In this document: piece by piece, positions 34,931-43,237 of the stretch | Numbering within the stretch: position 1 is the stretch's first letter | Layout: each line of letters opens with the position of its first letter | Source: Streptomyces sp. RFCAC02 | Lineage (GTDB): Bacteria > Actinomycetota > Actinomycetes > Streptomycetales > Streptomycetaceae | DNA: 64,000 bases | Direction: 5' to 3' | Assembly: GCF_004193175.1 (NCBI RefSeq) | Contig: NZ_SAUH01000001.1 | Coordinates: 434,001 to 498,000, forward strand | The notes under the pieces: generated by a model | Seen by the model: the letters and a program-made list of their open reading frames with translations, nothing else | Told to the model about the DNA's origin: nothing | Database searches by the model: none | Position numbers and translations under genes: made by a program

Positions 34931-34956
34931 GGAATCTTCACCGCCGACCGGACGTT
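34931..34956 (+). promoter_or_regulatory. SigR-type promoter of rbpA (GGAAT-N18-GTT)
   Basis: GGAAT at 34931-34935 and GTT at 34954-34956 are exactly 18 bases apart, the consensus for the thiol-oxidative-stress sigma factor SigR of Streptomyces. Start would be near 34963, about 56 nt before the rbpA ATG. rbpA of S. coelicolor is known to be in the SigR regulon, which supports the call. Confidence 0.8.
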
Positions 34957-35018
34957 GACCTGACTGATGACGACAGCGACACCTGTCCTGAGGGCGACCA
35001 GCCCGGGAGGCACGATTC

Positions 35019-35393
35019 ATGAGTGAGCGAGCTCTTCGCGGCACGCGGCTCGTGGTGACCAGCTACGAGACGGACCGCGGCATCGACCTGGCGCCGCGGC
35101 AGGCGGTGGAGTACGCATGCCGGAACGGCCATCGATTCGAGATGCCGTTCTCGGTCGAGGCGGAGATCCCACCGGAGTGGGAATGCAAGGTGTGCGGCGC
35201 CCAGGCCCTGCTGGTGGACGGCGAGGGGCCGGAGGAGAAGAAGGGCAAGCCCGCGCGCACGCACTGGGACATGCTGATGGAGCGCCGCACCCGCGAGGAG
35301 CTGGAGGAGGTGCTCGCCGAGCGCCTCGCCGTCCTGCGCTCGGGTGCGATGAACATCGCGGTGCACCCCAGGGACAGCCGCAAGACGGCCTGA
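35019..35393 (+). CDS. rbpA: RNA polymerase-binding protein RbpA
   Basis: 124 aa, full length for RbpA. The zinc-binding residues Cys34, His38, Cys56 and Cys59 are present (YACRNGHRFEMPF, WECKVCG). The basic linker EEKKGKPARTHWDMLMERR leads to the C-terminal sigma-interaction helix (TREELEEVLAERLAVLR). RbpA binds the beta subunit and group 1 and 2 sigma factors, stabilises open complexes and contributes to basal rifampicin tolerance. ATG at 35019 follows GGGAGG. A SigR-type promoter lies 60-90 bp upstream and a 16-bp hairpin terminator follows the stop. Confidence 0.97.
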   Translation: MSERALRGTRLVVTSYETDRGIDLAPRQAVEYACRNGHRFEMPFSVEAEIPPEWECKVCGAQALLVDGEGPEEKKGKPARTHWDMLMERRTREELEEVLAERLAVLRSGAMNIAVHPRDSRKTA

Positions 35394-35404
35394 CCGGTCG
35401 CCGG

Positions 35405-35439
35405 AGGGCCGGCTCGCGCCGACGGCGCGGGTCGGCCCT
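35405..35439 (+). terminator. rbpA terminator hairpin
   Basis: A 16-bp stem (35405-35420 with 35424-35439, two G-U pairs, 3-base loop) starts 11 bp after the rbpA stop. Only two T residues follow. Being in a convergent gap it may also serve fxsA. Confidence 0.7.
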
Positions 35440-35540
35440 TCCGCATGCCGTGCGGCACGTCACCCGCCGGTGACGCGGCCACCCCACGAACAGATGTACG
35501 GGGGTGGCTGCTCCGGCGCCGGGACCGGCGCCCCGCGGTG

Positions 35541-36146
35541 TCAGTCGTCGTGGCGCCCGTCGCGCGGCGCTGAGCCGTCGCCGGTCTCGTCGCGCACGAC
35601 CTCGCCGGGGACGACCCGGCCGTCGGGCCGCCGGACACGCGCGCGGTCCCGCGCCCACCGCGCGTCGCGGAACGCCTCGCCCACCGGCCCCCTCCTGCGG
35701 GCCAGGTAGCCGCCGGCGGTGCGGCGCAGCAGCCGCGCCGTGGGCGGGAAGACGCACAGCAGCCCCACGACGTCCGAGATGATGCCCGGCACCATCAGGA
35801 AGAGGCCGCCGAGCATCGTGAGCCCGTTGCCGCCGCGGGTGGCGGTGGCGCCCCCCTGCGTCCCGGCCCCGGGCGGCCGCAGCCCCTCGGTCAACCGCGC
35901 CCAGGCGCGCCGGCCGGCCCGTTTGATGACGATCGCGCCCACCACCGCACCGGCGACGAGCAGCAGGAACACGGTCATACCGCCGGCGGCCCGGCCGACG
36001 AGCGTCAGGAGCCAGATCTCCAGCAGCGCCCACACAGCGACGGCGATCGGTGCCCACGGGCGACGGCGCCGGCGGCGCGGTCCGGTGGGCGACCCGGCCG
36101 TGCCGCGGCCGGTGTCTCGGTACGGGGAGGGGGAACCGGTCGTCAT
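35541..36146 (-). CDS. fxsA: FxsA family membrane protein
   Basis: 201 aa. Hydrophobic segments at about residues 30-55, 58-75 and 108-130 with the FxsA pattern (ALLEIWLLTLVGRAAGGMTV, GAIVIKRAG, MLGGLFLMVPGIISDVVGLL). The C-terminus is charged and cytosolic. E. coli FxsA is a cytoplasmic-membrane protein that lessens phage T7 F-exclusion; its cellular job is unclear. Long basic N-terminal tail (PRRRRRRP). Convergent with rbpA, a neighbour pair conserved in Streptomyces. Confidence 0.88.
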   Translation of the reverse strand: MTTGSPSPYRDTGRGTAGSPTGPRRRRRRPWAPIAVAVWALLEIWLLTLVGRAAGGMTVFLLLVAGAVVGAIVIKRAGRRAWARLTEGLRPPGAGTQGGATATRGGNGLTMLGGLFLMVPGIISDVVGLLCVFPPTARLLRRTAGGYLARRRGPVGEAFRDARWARDRARVRRPDGRVVPGEVVRDETGDGSAPRDGRHDD

Positions 36147-36415
36147 GGCTCCAGTCTGCCCCGGGCGCGCGCCCGGCGTCCGACCGGGACCGGCTCACCG
36201 GGGCACCGAAGGGTGCGGGCAGTCCCTCGCCCGACGCCGGAGCCGGACTGTCCTGGTCACCGCCGGGGCGGGGCGGCGAACCGCGGCTCGCAGGCCGGCC
36301 GCGCGGAACCGACCGGGAACGCCACCGTCCGGAGCCTGCGGTCAGGGGACCCCGGCCGCCGTCCGCGACGCCGTGGCACGCCCGGCCTCGCCCCTCCGGC
36401 GGGCCGGGGGGACCG

Positions 36416-38131
36416 TCAGGCGCCGGCGGTGTCGGACGCCGCGGCCCGTGCCCGGCGGCGGGCCGCGGTCCGCCGGCCGAGGACCAGGACCCACGCGGCC
36501 AGGCCGCCGGCCGTGATCACCCACTCGGGCACGGCGCCCACGCGGTCGGCGACGGTCCGGCCGTCCCGCAGCGGCAGGTCGGCGAGGAGGACGTCCTGCG
36601 TGAACTCCTCGGTGCGCTGCTCGACGGTCCCGTCGGGCGCCACGACGGCGCTGATGCCGCTGGTCGCGACCGTCACGACGGCCCGGCCGTGCTCGACGGC
36701 CCGCAGCCGGGACATGGCGAGCTGCTGCTCGGGCTGGCCGGTGCGGCCGTAGGTGGCGTTGTTGGTCTGGACGACGAGGGCGCGGGCGCCGGCGTTCACC
36801 GTGTCGCGGACGATGCCGTCGTACGCCACCTCGAAGCAGATGACGTCGCCCAGGCGGGCCGGTCCGACGTCCAGCACGCCCGTGTGGTCGCCCGGCCAGA
36901 AGTCGCGGGGAACGCGCTCCAGGCGCGAGATGAACGTGCTGAGCTGGTCGCGGAACGGCACGTACTCGCCGAACGGGACGGGGTGCTGCTTCGTGTACGA
37001 CGCGCCGGGGCCGGTCTCCGGGTCCCAGACGATGCCCTGGTTCTCGACGTACCCCTCCTCCGTGGGGTGGTCCACGAGGGCGCCGACGAGCACCGGGACG
37101 CCGACCGCGCGCACGGCCCGCTCGATGGCCTCGGCGGCCTCGGGCTCGCGGTACGGGTCGAGGTCGGAGGAGTTCTCCGGCCACAGGACGAGGTCGGGGC
37201 GCTCCACGCGGCCCGCGTCGATGTCCTCGGCCAGCTCGAGGGTGGCCTCGACGTGGTTGTTCAGGATCATCATGGGCCGGCCGAGGAAGTCCATGCCGGC
37301 CTGCTGCACGTTGCCCTGGACGACGGCCACGGAGACCGTGTCGTCGGCGTCGGTGGGGACCGGCACGGCGTAGCCGGCGGCGCCGGCGGCGACCGCCAGG
37401 GCGGCGGCGCCCGCCGCCGGCCGCCAGGACGGCGCGGGCCGCTCCCCGTCCGCCGTGCGGAGGGCGCCACGGCGGGCGTACAGCCGCAGCGCGGCCCAGG
37501 CGAGGAGCGCGGCGGACAGCGCGACGGCGAAGGTGACCAGCGGCGCGCCGCCCAGCGCGGCCAGCGGCGTGAAGGGCGTGCCGGTGTTGGCGAACGCGAG
37601 CCGGCCCCAGGGGAAGCCGCCGAACGGCACCCGGTCCCGCGCCCACTCCTGGGCCACCCACAGGCAGGCGGTCAGCAGCGGCCAGTACCGCAGCCGTGAC
37701 GTGGCGGCCATCGCGGCGCCCATCGGCAGGAAGAACGCGGCCTCGGCGACGGACAGCCCGACCGTGGCGTCCCAGCCGATGACCCGCAGCCAGCTCAGCA
37801 GGGTCACGAAGAAGGGGACGGCGAACGCGAAGCCGAGCCACGCGCCCTGCCGCCCCGTCCTGCCGTGGACCAGGACGGCGAGCACGGCCGGCGCCGCGAT
37901 CGACAGGGGCCACACGTCGTAGGGCGGGAACGCGGCGGTCAGCGCGAGCCCCGCGAGAGCCGCCACCAGCGAGACGCGCCAGTGCCGGCGCGCCGAGGCG
38001 CCGATCCGGCGCAGTCGGCCCGGACGCCGCCCGGCCGGGGGCGCGGGCGTGTCGGGGGCGGCGTCGGTCCCGGCGGGCGTGCCGCCGGCGGCCGCGTCGC
38101 CGGCCGTGGTCGTCTCTGAGCCCGTTGGCAC
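36416..38131 (-). CDS. lnt: apolipoprotein N-acyltransferase
   Basis: 571 aa from the GTG at 38131 with AGGAGGG upstream. The N-terminal 60 residues are Pro/Ala/Thr-rich, followed by 6-7 membrane segments and a nitrilase-fold catalytic domain. The triad is Glu in LWPENSSDL near 318, Lys in YTKQHPVPFGEY near 379 and Cys in VICFEVAYD near 431; a final membrane segment follows. Lnt adds the third acyl chain to diacyl-lipoproteins in the periplasm-facing membrane leaflet. In mycobacteria this domain is fused or adjacent to a polyprenol-phosphate mannose synthase; no such gene flanks it here. Confidence 0.93.
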   Translation of the reverse strand: MPTGSETTTAGDAAAGGTPAGTDAAPDTPAPPAGRRPGRLRRIGASARRHWRVSLVAALAGLALTAAFPPYDVWPLSIAAPAVLAVLVHGRTGRQGAWLGFAFAVPFFVTLLSWLRVIGWDATVGLSVAEAAFFLPMGAAMAATSRLRYWPLLTACLWVAQEWARDRVPFGGFPWGRLAFANTGTPFTPLAALGGAPLVTFAVALSAALLAWAALRLYARRGALRTADGERPAPSWRPAAGAAALAVAAGAAGYAVPVPTDADDTVSVAVVQGNVQQAGMDFLGRPMMILNNHVEATLELAEDIDAGRVERPDLVLWPENSSDLDPYREPEAAEAIERAVRAVGVPVLVGALVDHPTEEGYVENQGIVWDPETGPGASYTKQHPVPFGEYVPFRDQLSTFISRLERVPRDFWPGDHTGVLDVGPARLGDVICFEVAYDGIVRDTVNAGARALVVQTNNATYGRTGQPEQQLAMSRLRAVEHGRAVVTVATSGISAVVAPDGTVEQRTEEFTQDVLLADLPLRDGRTVADRVGAVPEWVITAGGLAAWVLVLGRRTAARRRARAAASDTAGA

Positions 38132-38603
38132 GGTCGTGGCCCTCCTGCTGGGCTGAGCGGGCGATGACACACGACGGTACCGCGAACGGGGGACGGGCTG
38201 CGGACCGGGACCCGGCGCTCTTCGGTCCGACCCGGTGCCCGCTGGCTGCGGGTCGACCGAAAGCCGTTGTCTACTGAGCGTCCGGGCCCGGCCCGGGTCG
38301 CACCAGCCGGCCGGACGGAACCATCCGCCCCCGTGCCGCAGGCGCACTGGACCTGGCTCCCGCGGGCGGCGCGCCTGCGCGGCGTTCCGCCCCGTGGCCC
38401 AGCGGCGTTCGACGACTGCGCGGAGGGGAGCGCCGGCCGGACGTCCTGTGGTGGACCCGGCCGAACCTACCCCCCGACGACCGCGGTGTGTCAACAGCCC
38501 TCTGACCTGCGTCTTCGCCGCAAACCGGCTGGTCAGTGCGGAGCTTGCGGCGCGCAGGGCGCCGGGGATCGCACGTCGTTCGGCGGTATGCGGCGGGCCG
38601 GGA
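38132..38603. other. 472-bp gap without a recognisable gene
   Basis: Lies between the lnt start and the amidohydrolase stop, both leftward. No open frame with codon bias or ribosome site stands out on either strand. It must hold the lnt promoter. The right half (about 38480-38580) has somewhat lower GC and could be remnant coding sequence, but I could not assign it. Confidence 0.6.
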
Positions 38604-40244
38604 TCACTCGTTCAGCCGGTCGTGGACCACCCGGCCGCCGACGACGGTCCGCAGGCACACGGGCAGCGGCGCGCCGGGCGCGAGGTCCGGCAGGCCCGGC
38701 GTGCCGGAGCGCGGGTCGGTCGACCAGCGGGCCACCCGGTCGTCGGGGGCCTGGACCAGTAGCGGCCCGGTGTCCCACAGGGCGTAGTCGGCCGGTGCGC
38801 CGGGCACGAGGACGCCGCCGTCGTCGCGGCCGATGGCACGCCAGCCGCCGCGCGTGTGGGCGGTGAAGGCGGCGCGGACGGAGACGCGGTGCTCCGGGGT
38901 GCGGTGGTGCGCGGCGGCGCGGACCGCGGCCCACGGGCCGAGCGGGGTGACGGGCGCGTCGGAGCCGAACGCGAGGGGCACCCCGGCCTTCAGGAGGGCG
39001 GCGAACGGGTTCAGCGCGGCGGCCCGGTCGGCGCCGAGCCGCTCGGCGTACATGCCGTCGAGGCCGCCCCAGGCGGCGTCGAAGCCGGGCTGGACGGAGG
39101 CGGTGAGCGCGAGGTCGGCGAAGGCGGCGACGGCTTCGGCGCTCAGCATCTCGGCGTGCTCGACACGGTGGCGCAGGGCGCGGACGCGGGCGATGCCGAG
39201 GCGGTCGGCTGCGGTCCTGAAGCCGCGCAGCACGGCGTCGACCGCGGCGTCGCCGATGGCGTGGAACCCGGCCTGGAGGCCCGCCTCGGTGCAGGCGGTG
39301 ACGTGGGCGGCGATGGCGTCGGCGTCGAGGTACGCGGTGCCGGTGTGCGGCGCGTCCGCGTAGGGGGCGTGCAGGTGCGCCGTGCGGGAGCCGAGGGAGC
39401 CGTCGGCGAAGAGGTCCCCCGCGGCGCCGACGGCTCCGAGGGCGCGGACGCGTGCGGCGTCGCCGGGGGCGGTGAGGGCCTCGGCCCAGTACCCGTGGAC
39501 GCGGGGGCCGGGCTCGGCGGCGGCGAGGGCGAGCAGCGCGGTGAGGTCGTCCTCGCTGGAGATCTCGGGGCCCGCGCACTCGTGGAGGCTGCCGATGCCG
39601 AGGGACGCGGCGTGCCGGAGGGCGGCCCGCTGCGCGGCGGCGCGCTGGGCGGGGCCGACGGAGGCGTCGGCCGCGCGGCGGACGGCGTGGTGGGCGTCGC
39701 CGGTGAGCGGTCCGCCGGGGTGGTGGCCCGGCAGGTCGGTGACGCCGGGGACGAGGTCGAGCAGCGCGGTGGTGGCGAGCGCCGAGTGGGCGTCCACACG
39801 GACGAGGTACAGGGGGCGGCCGCCGGCGGCCCGGTCGAGTTCGGCGCGGGTCGGGGGCCGCCGCTCGGGCCAGCGCGTGGCGTCCCAGCCCTGGCCGATG
39901 AGCACCCGGTCGGTGGGGTGCGCGGCGGCGTGGGCCGCGATGGCGGCGAGGGCGTCGGGCAGGGACGCGGCGCCGGCGAGGTCGAGGCCCGTCAGCGCGA
40001 GCCCGGTCGCCGTGGTGTGCACATGCGCGTCGGTGAACGCGGGGGTGACGAGGGCGCCGTCGAGGTCGACGACCTCGTCGGCCGTCGCGGCCAGGGAGTC
40101 GGCCGCGGCCTCGGAACCGATCCAGGCGATGCGGTCGCCCTCCACGGCCATCGCGGTGGCGAACGGGTCGGCGGGGCTGTGGACCTCGCCGCGGCGCAGC
40201 AGGACGGTGCGGCCAGGCGCGCCCGGGGTGGTGCTGTCGGTCAT
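38604..40244 (-). CDS. amidohydrolase (YtcJ/amidohydrolase_3 type)
   Basis: 546 aa, usual length for the family. The metal-binding HVH is in TPAFTDAHVHTTATG near residue 75; further ligands are the His pair region QAGFHAIGDAAVD, RVEHAEML, and the catalytic Asp in LAFGSDAPVTPLGP. The C-terminal beta-sandwich returns with APADYALWDTGPLL and VVGGRVVHDRL. Such enzymes hydrolyse amide or N-formyl bonds in small molecules; exact substrate unknown. Cytosolic. It starts 43 bp after an Lrp-type regulator on the same strand, so the two may form an operon. Confidence 0.9.
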   Translation of the reverse strand: MTDSTTPGAPGRTVLLRRGEVHSPADPFATAMAVEGDRIAWIGSEAAADSLAATADEVVDLDGALVTPAFTDAHVHTTATGLALTGLDLAGAASLPDALAAIAAHAAAHPTDRVLIGQGWDATRWPERRPPTRAELDRAAGGRPLYLVRVDAHSALATTALLDLVPGVTDLPGHHPGGPLTGDAHHAVRRAADASVGPAQRAAAQRAALRHAASLGIGSLHECAGPEISSEDDLTALLALAAAEPGPRVHGYWAEALTAPGDAARVRALGAVGAAGDLFADGSLGSRTAHLHAPYADAPHTGTAYLDADAIAAHVTACTEAGLQAGFHAIGDAAVDAVLRGFRTAADRLGIARVRALRHRVEHAEMLSAEAVAAFADLALTASVQPGFDAAWGGLDGMYAERLGADRAAALNPFAALLKAGVPLAFGSDAPVTPLGPWAAVRAAAHHRTPEHRVSVRAAFTAHTRGGWRAIGRDDGGVLVPGAPADYALWDTGPLLVQAPDDRVARWSTDPRSGTPGLPDLAPGAPLPVCLRTVVGGRVVHDRLNE

Positions 40245-40287
40245 GCGCCCAGTCTCGCGGTCCGGCCCGCGGCGGCGCCGGGCGGGG

Positions 40288-40728
40288 TCACACGCGGGGC
40301 GGTCGCGACTCGTACGGCGTGGACAGGACGACGGTGGTGCGGGTGGAGACGCCGGCGAGGGACCGGATGCGGGCGAGGAGCAGTTCGAGTTCGGCGGGCT
40401 CGGCGACGCGGACCTTGAGGATGTAGTTCTCGTCGCCCGCGACGCTGTGGCACGCCTCGATCTCCGGGACGCCGGCGAGGCGGTCGGCGATGTCGTCGGG
40501 TGCGCTCGGGTCGAACGGCTTCACGGAGATGAACGCCGTCAGCGGCAGCCCGACCGCCTCCGGCGCGACGATGGCGGCGTAGCCGCGGATGACGCCCCGC
40601 TGCTCCAGCCTGCGGACGCGCTGGTGCACGGCCGAGGTGGACAGGCCGGTGGCCTTGCCCAGGTCGGTGTAGCTCATGCGCCCGTCCCTGACGAGCAGTT
40701 CGACGATGCGCCGGTCGAGTTCCTCCAC
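40288..40728 (-). CDS. Lrp/AsnC family transcriptional regulator
   Basis: 146 aa from the GTG at 40728 with CGGAG just upstream. N-terminal helix-turn-helix (LDRRIVELLVRDGRMSYTDL; TGLSTSAVHQRVRRL) and C-terminal RAM domain (AFISVKPFD, EIEACHSVAGDENYILKVRV). The GDENY stretch is a common effector-site signature in amino-acid-responsive Lrp proteins. It is directly upstream of the amidohydrolase and may sense its substrate or product. Confidence 0.92.
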   Translation of the reverse strand: MEELDRRIVELLVRDGRMSYTDLGKATGLSTSAVHQRVRRLEQRGVIRGYAAIVAPEAVGLPLTAFISVKPFDPSAPDDIADRLAGVPEIEACHSVAGDENYILKVRVAEPAELELLLARIRSLAGVSTRTTVVLSTPYESRPPRV

Positions 40729-40939
40729 GGCTCCGTAACCTACCCGGCGGGCGGCCCGCGCGCCCGGCGCACCCCCCGCCGGGCGCGGGGAGGGCGCACG
40801 GACACGGTTCCACAACAGTTGTGTGACGAACGCCACAAACGTGGGCGGGTGTGCCGTTCAGTGGGGCGATTATTCACCCAAACGGACGGGAAGTGCTTGC
40901 TGTGGCCCACGCCACTGCGCCGCCCGAGGGGGATTTTCC

Positions 40940-41323
40940 ATGCGCACTGTGAAGCAGCTCCACCGCTCCGTCCCCGAGGAGGAGGACGACCTCTACGAGG
41001 ACTTCGACGGTGACGACGACCTCCCCAGGGTCCTGTGCCCCGGCTGCGCGCGGGCGGTCGCCCTCGACCCGGAGGACGGCGTCGTCCCGCAGCACGCGGT
41101 GTGCCCCTCACCGTGGGATCCGTTCGGTCTGACGGTCTGCCCCGGGTCGGGGCACGCGGCCGACGCCGAGGGCCTGGCGCGCGTCCCGGTCCCGCCGCTC
41201 GTGGAGCCGGTGACGCTGGCGGCCCTCCCCGACTCGCTGCACTGGCGGCTCCAGCCGTTCTCCCACGCGACCGGTCCCGACGCCGCCGAGCCGCGCGTCG
41301 AGACGCTGCGGACGGCGGCCTGA
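40940..41323 (+). CDS. small Cys-motif hypothetical protein
   Basis: 127 aa from ATG 40940 with GGGGGA upstream. An acidic N-terminal region (PEEEDDLYEDFDGDDD) is followed by CPGCARAV, then VCPSPWDPFGLTVCPGSGH. The CxxC pair plus two later Cys and a His could bind one zinc ion in a ribbon. The remaining C-terminus is Pro-rich with no motif. It looks like a conserved streptomycete hypothetical. No signal peptide. Position between unrelated genes gives no hint of function. Confidence 0.75.
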   Translation: MRTVKQLHRSVPEEEDDLYEDFDGDDDLPRVLCPGCARAVALDPEDGVVPQHAVCPSPWDPFGLTVCPGSGHAADAEGLARVPVPPLVEPVTLAALPDSLHWRLQPFSHATGPDAAEPRVETLRTAA

Positions 41324-41348
41324 CGCACGGACGGCGCGGGCGGGCGGC

Positions 41349-42533
41349 TCAGGCCGCCGGCTCCGGCGGGACCAGGTGACGCGCGATGACCAGGCGCTGG
41401 ATCTGGTTGGTGCCCTCCACGATCTGCAGGACCTTCGCCTCCCGCAGATAGCGTTCGGCGGGGAGATCGGCCGAAGAGCCGTGGCCGCCCATGAGCTGGA
41501 CCGCCTCGGTGGTCACCCGCATCGCCGTGTCGGAGCAGAACAGCTTCGCCATCGCCGCCTGCCGGCCGAACGGCGCTCCCGCGTCCCGCAGGCGCGCGGC
41601 CTCCAGGTACAGGGCACGCCCCGCCTCGATGCCGGTGGCCAGGTCGGCGAGCGTGAACCGTGTCGCCTGGAAATCGGCCACGCGGCGCCCCGCCGCGCCC
41701 CGCCGGGTGACGAACGCCAGCGCCTCGTCGAACGCGGCACGCGCCACGCCGACCGAGCAGGCGGCGATCCCGAGGCGGCCGGCGTCGAGCGCCTCCATCG
41801 CTATGGCGAAGCCGCGGCCCTCGTCGCCGAGGCGCCGCGCGTCGGGGACCCGGACACCGTCGAACCGCACCTGGGCGGTGGGCGACCCGTTCATCCCCAT
41901 CTTGCGCTCGGGCGGGGCGGCGCCGAGCCCCGGCGTGCCGGCGGCGACCAGGAACGCCGTGATGCCGTGCGGCCCCTCGCCGCCCGTCCGCGCGAGGACG
42001 GTGTAGAAGTCGGCGACCCCGCCGTGGGTGATCCACGCCTTGGTGCCGTCGATCACCCAGGTGTCGCCGTCCCGTTCGGCGCGGGTGCGCAGCGACGAGG
42101 CGTCCGAGCCCGCGCCCGGCTCGGAGAGGCAGTAGGCGCCGAGGAGACCGCCGCCCAGCATGGCCGGGAGGTGCTCGGCGCGCTGCCGCGGCGTGCCGTG
42201 GCCGGCGAGCGCGTGGCACGCCAGGGTGTGGACGCTGGTGCCGAGGCCGACGGTGAGGCGGGCGGCGGCCAGCTCCTCGAGGACCTGGAGGTACACCTCG
42301 TACGGCTGCGCGCCGCCGCCGTGCTCGGCCGGGTAGGGCAGGCCGAGGAGTCCGGCGGCGGACAGGCGGCGGAACGTCTCGCGGGGAAAGGTCCCGGCCG
42401 CCTCCTCGGGGGCGGCCCGCGGGGCGATCTCCCGCGCGGCCAAATCCCTCACGCGGGCCAGCAGTTCCCCGGCCTCCGGGGTCGGCGGGGGCCGGCGGGG
42501 TGCGGGCGGGGCGGGTTGTCCAGCGTTCGGCAT
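41349..42533 (-). CDS. acyl-CoA dehydrogenase
   Basis: 394 aa from ATG 42533 with GGAGGAG upstream. The N-terminal alpha domain, middle beta domain (AYCLSEPGAGSDASSL; ITHGGVADFYTV) and C-terminal four-helix domain are all present. The catalytic base is the Glu in IVEGTNQIQRLVIAR near residue 371, and QLMGGHGSSADLPAERYLRE is the second family signature. It oxidises an acyl-CoA at C2-C3 using FAD and passes electrons to ETF. The first 20 residues are Pro-rich. It lies 55 bp downstream of the cupin gene on the same strand. Acyl preference cannot be read from sequence. Confidence 0.92.
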   Translation of the reverse strand: MPNAGQPAPPAPRRPPPTPEAGELLARVRDLAAREIAPRAAPEEAAGTFPRETFRRLSAAGLLGLPYPAEHGGGAQPYEVYLQVLEELAAARLTVGLGTSVHTLACHALAGHGTPRQRAEHLPAMLGGGLLGAYCLSEPGAGSDASSLRTRAERDGDTWVIDGTKAWITHGGVADFYTVLARTGGEGPHGITAFLVAAGTPGLGAAPPERKMGMNGSPTAQVRFDGVRVPDARRLGDEGRGFAIAMEALDAGRLGIAACSVGVARAAFDEALAFVTRRGAAGRRVADFQATRFTLADLATGIEAGRALYLEAARLRDAGAPFGRQAAMAKLFCSDTAMRVTTEAVQLMGGHGSSADLPAERYLREAKVLQIVEGTNQIQRLVIARHLVPPEPAA

Positions 42534-42588
42534 CGGGCTCCTCCACACGTCGGGCGCGCCGTTGCGCTGCGGTGGGCGGGCACGGAGT

Positions 42589-43071
42589 TCAGGAGGCGCA
42601 GGCCGGCGGATCGGCGTCGGTCGCGAGCGGGCTGCCCTCGGGAACCACGTACGTCGCGTGGAGAACGACGGGCTCGGTGCCGAGGTTGCGGCCCGTGTGC
42701 ACATGCCCCGCGCCGGGTGTCTCGACGACCGTGTCGCCGGCCGTGGAGACCTCGACGGAGCAGTCCTCCAGGACGCGGGTGAGGGTCCCGGAGACGACGA
42801 CGGCGAGCAGGGGTCCCTCGTGGTAGTGCCAGCCGGTGGTGCCCCCGGGCTCGATGGTGATGACGCGGACGGTCACGTCGGTAGGTCCGTCGGTGGTGAT
42901 GCTGATGCCGTCGGGGGCGCTGCCCTCCGCGACCGTGTACGCGGTGACTCCCGTACCGGGCGTGGCGCCCGCTGACGCGGGGACGAGGGCGAGCGCCGCC
43001 GCTCCGGCGGCCGCCAGGACGCCATGCCGCCCCCGGATGCCTCTCCCCCGCGCGCCGGAACGTTTCTCCAT
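42589..43071 (-). CDS. secreted cupin domain protein
   Basis: 160 aa from ATG 43071 with AGGAGGGG upstream. A signal peptide (basic RGRGIRGRHG then a hydrophobic stretch, cleavage after ASA near residue 35) precedes one cupin barrel. The first cupin motif has HYH in GTTGWHYHEGPLLAVVVSG and the second has HVHTGRN, so three His ligands and an acidic partner could bind a metal. The protein should be exported. Substrate unknown; similar small secreted cupins in actinomycetes have no defined reaction. Confidence 0.85.
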   Translation of the reverse strand: MEKRSGARGRGIRGRHGVLAAAGAAALALVPASAGATPGTGVTAYTVAEGSAPDGISITTDGPTDVTVRVITIEPGGTTGWHYHEGPLLAVVVSGTLTRVLEDCSVEVSTAGDTVVETPGAGHVHTGRNLGTEPVVLHATYVVPEGSPLATDADPPACAS

Positions 43072-43237
43072 GGCCCCTCCTCCATGTCGCACCACTCCGC
43101 GCGTGCACCGCGCGACCACGCCTGCGCCCTACCCATCGCGCACGCCCCCTACGCACGCCGGGCGCACGCCGGCGCACGCACCGACTCCCCGTGCTCCGGG
43201 GGCAGTTGCGCCCGTGGCCGCGCCCGGCGTCCCGGCG

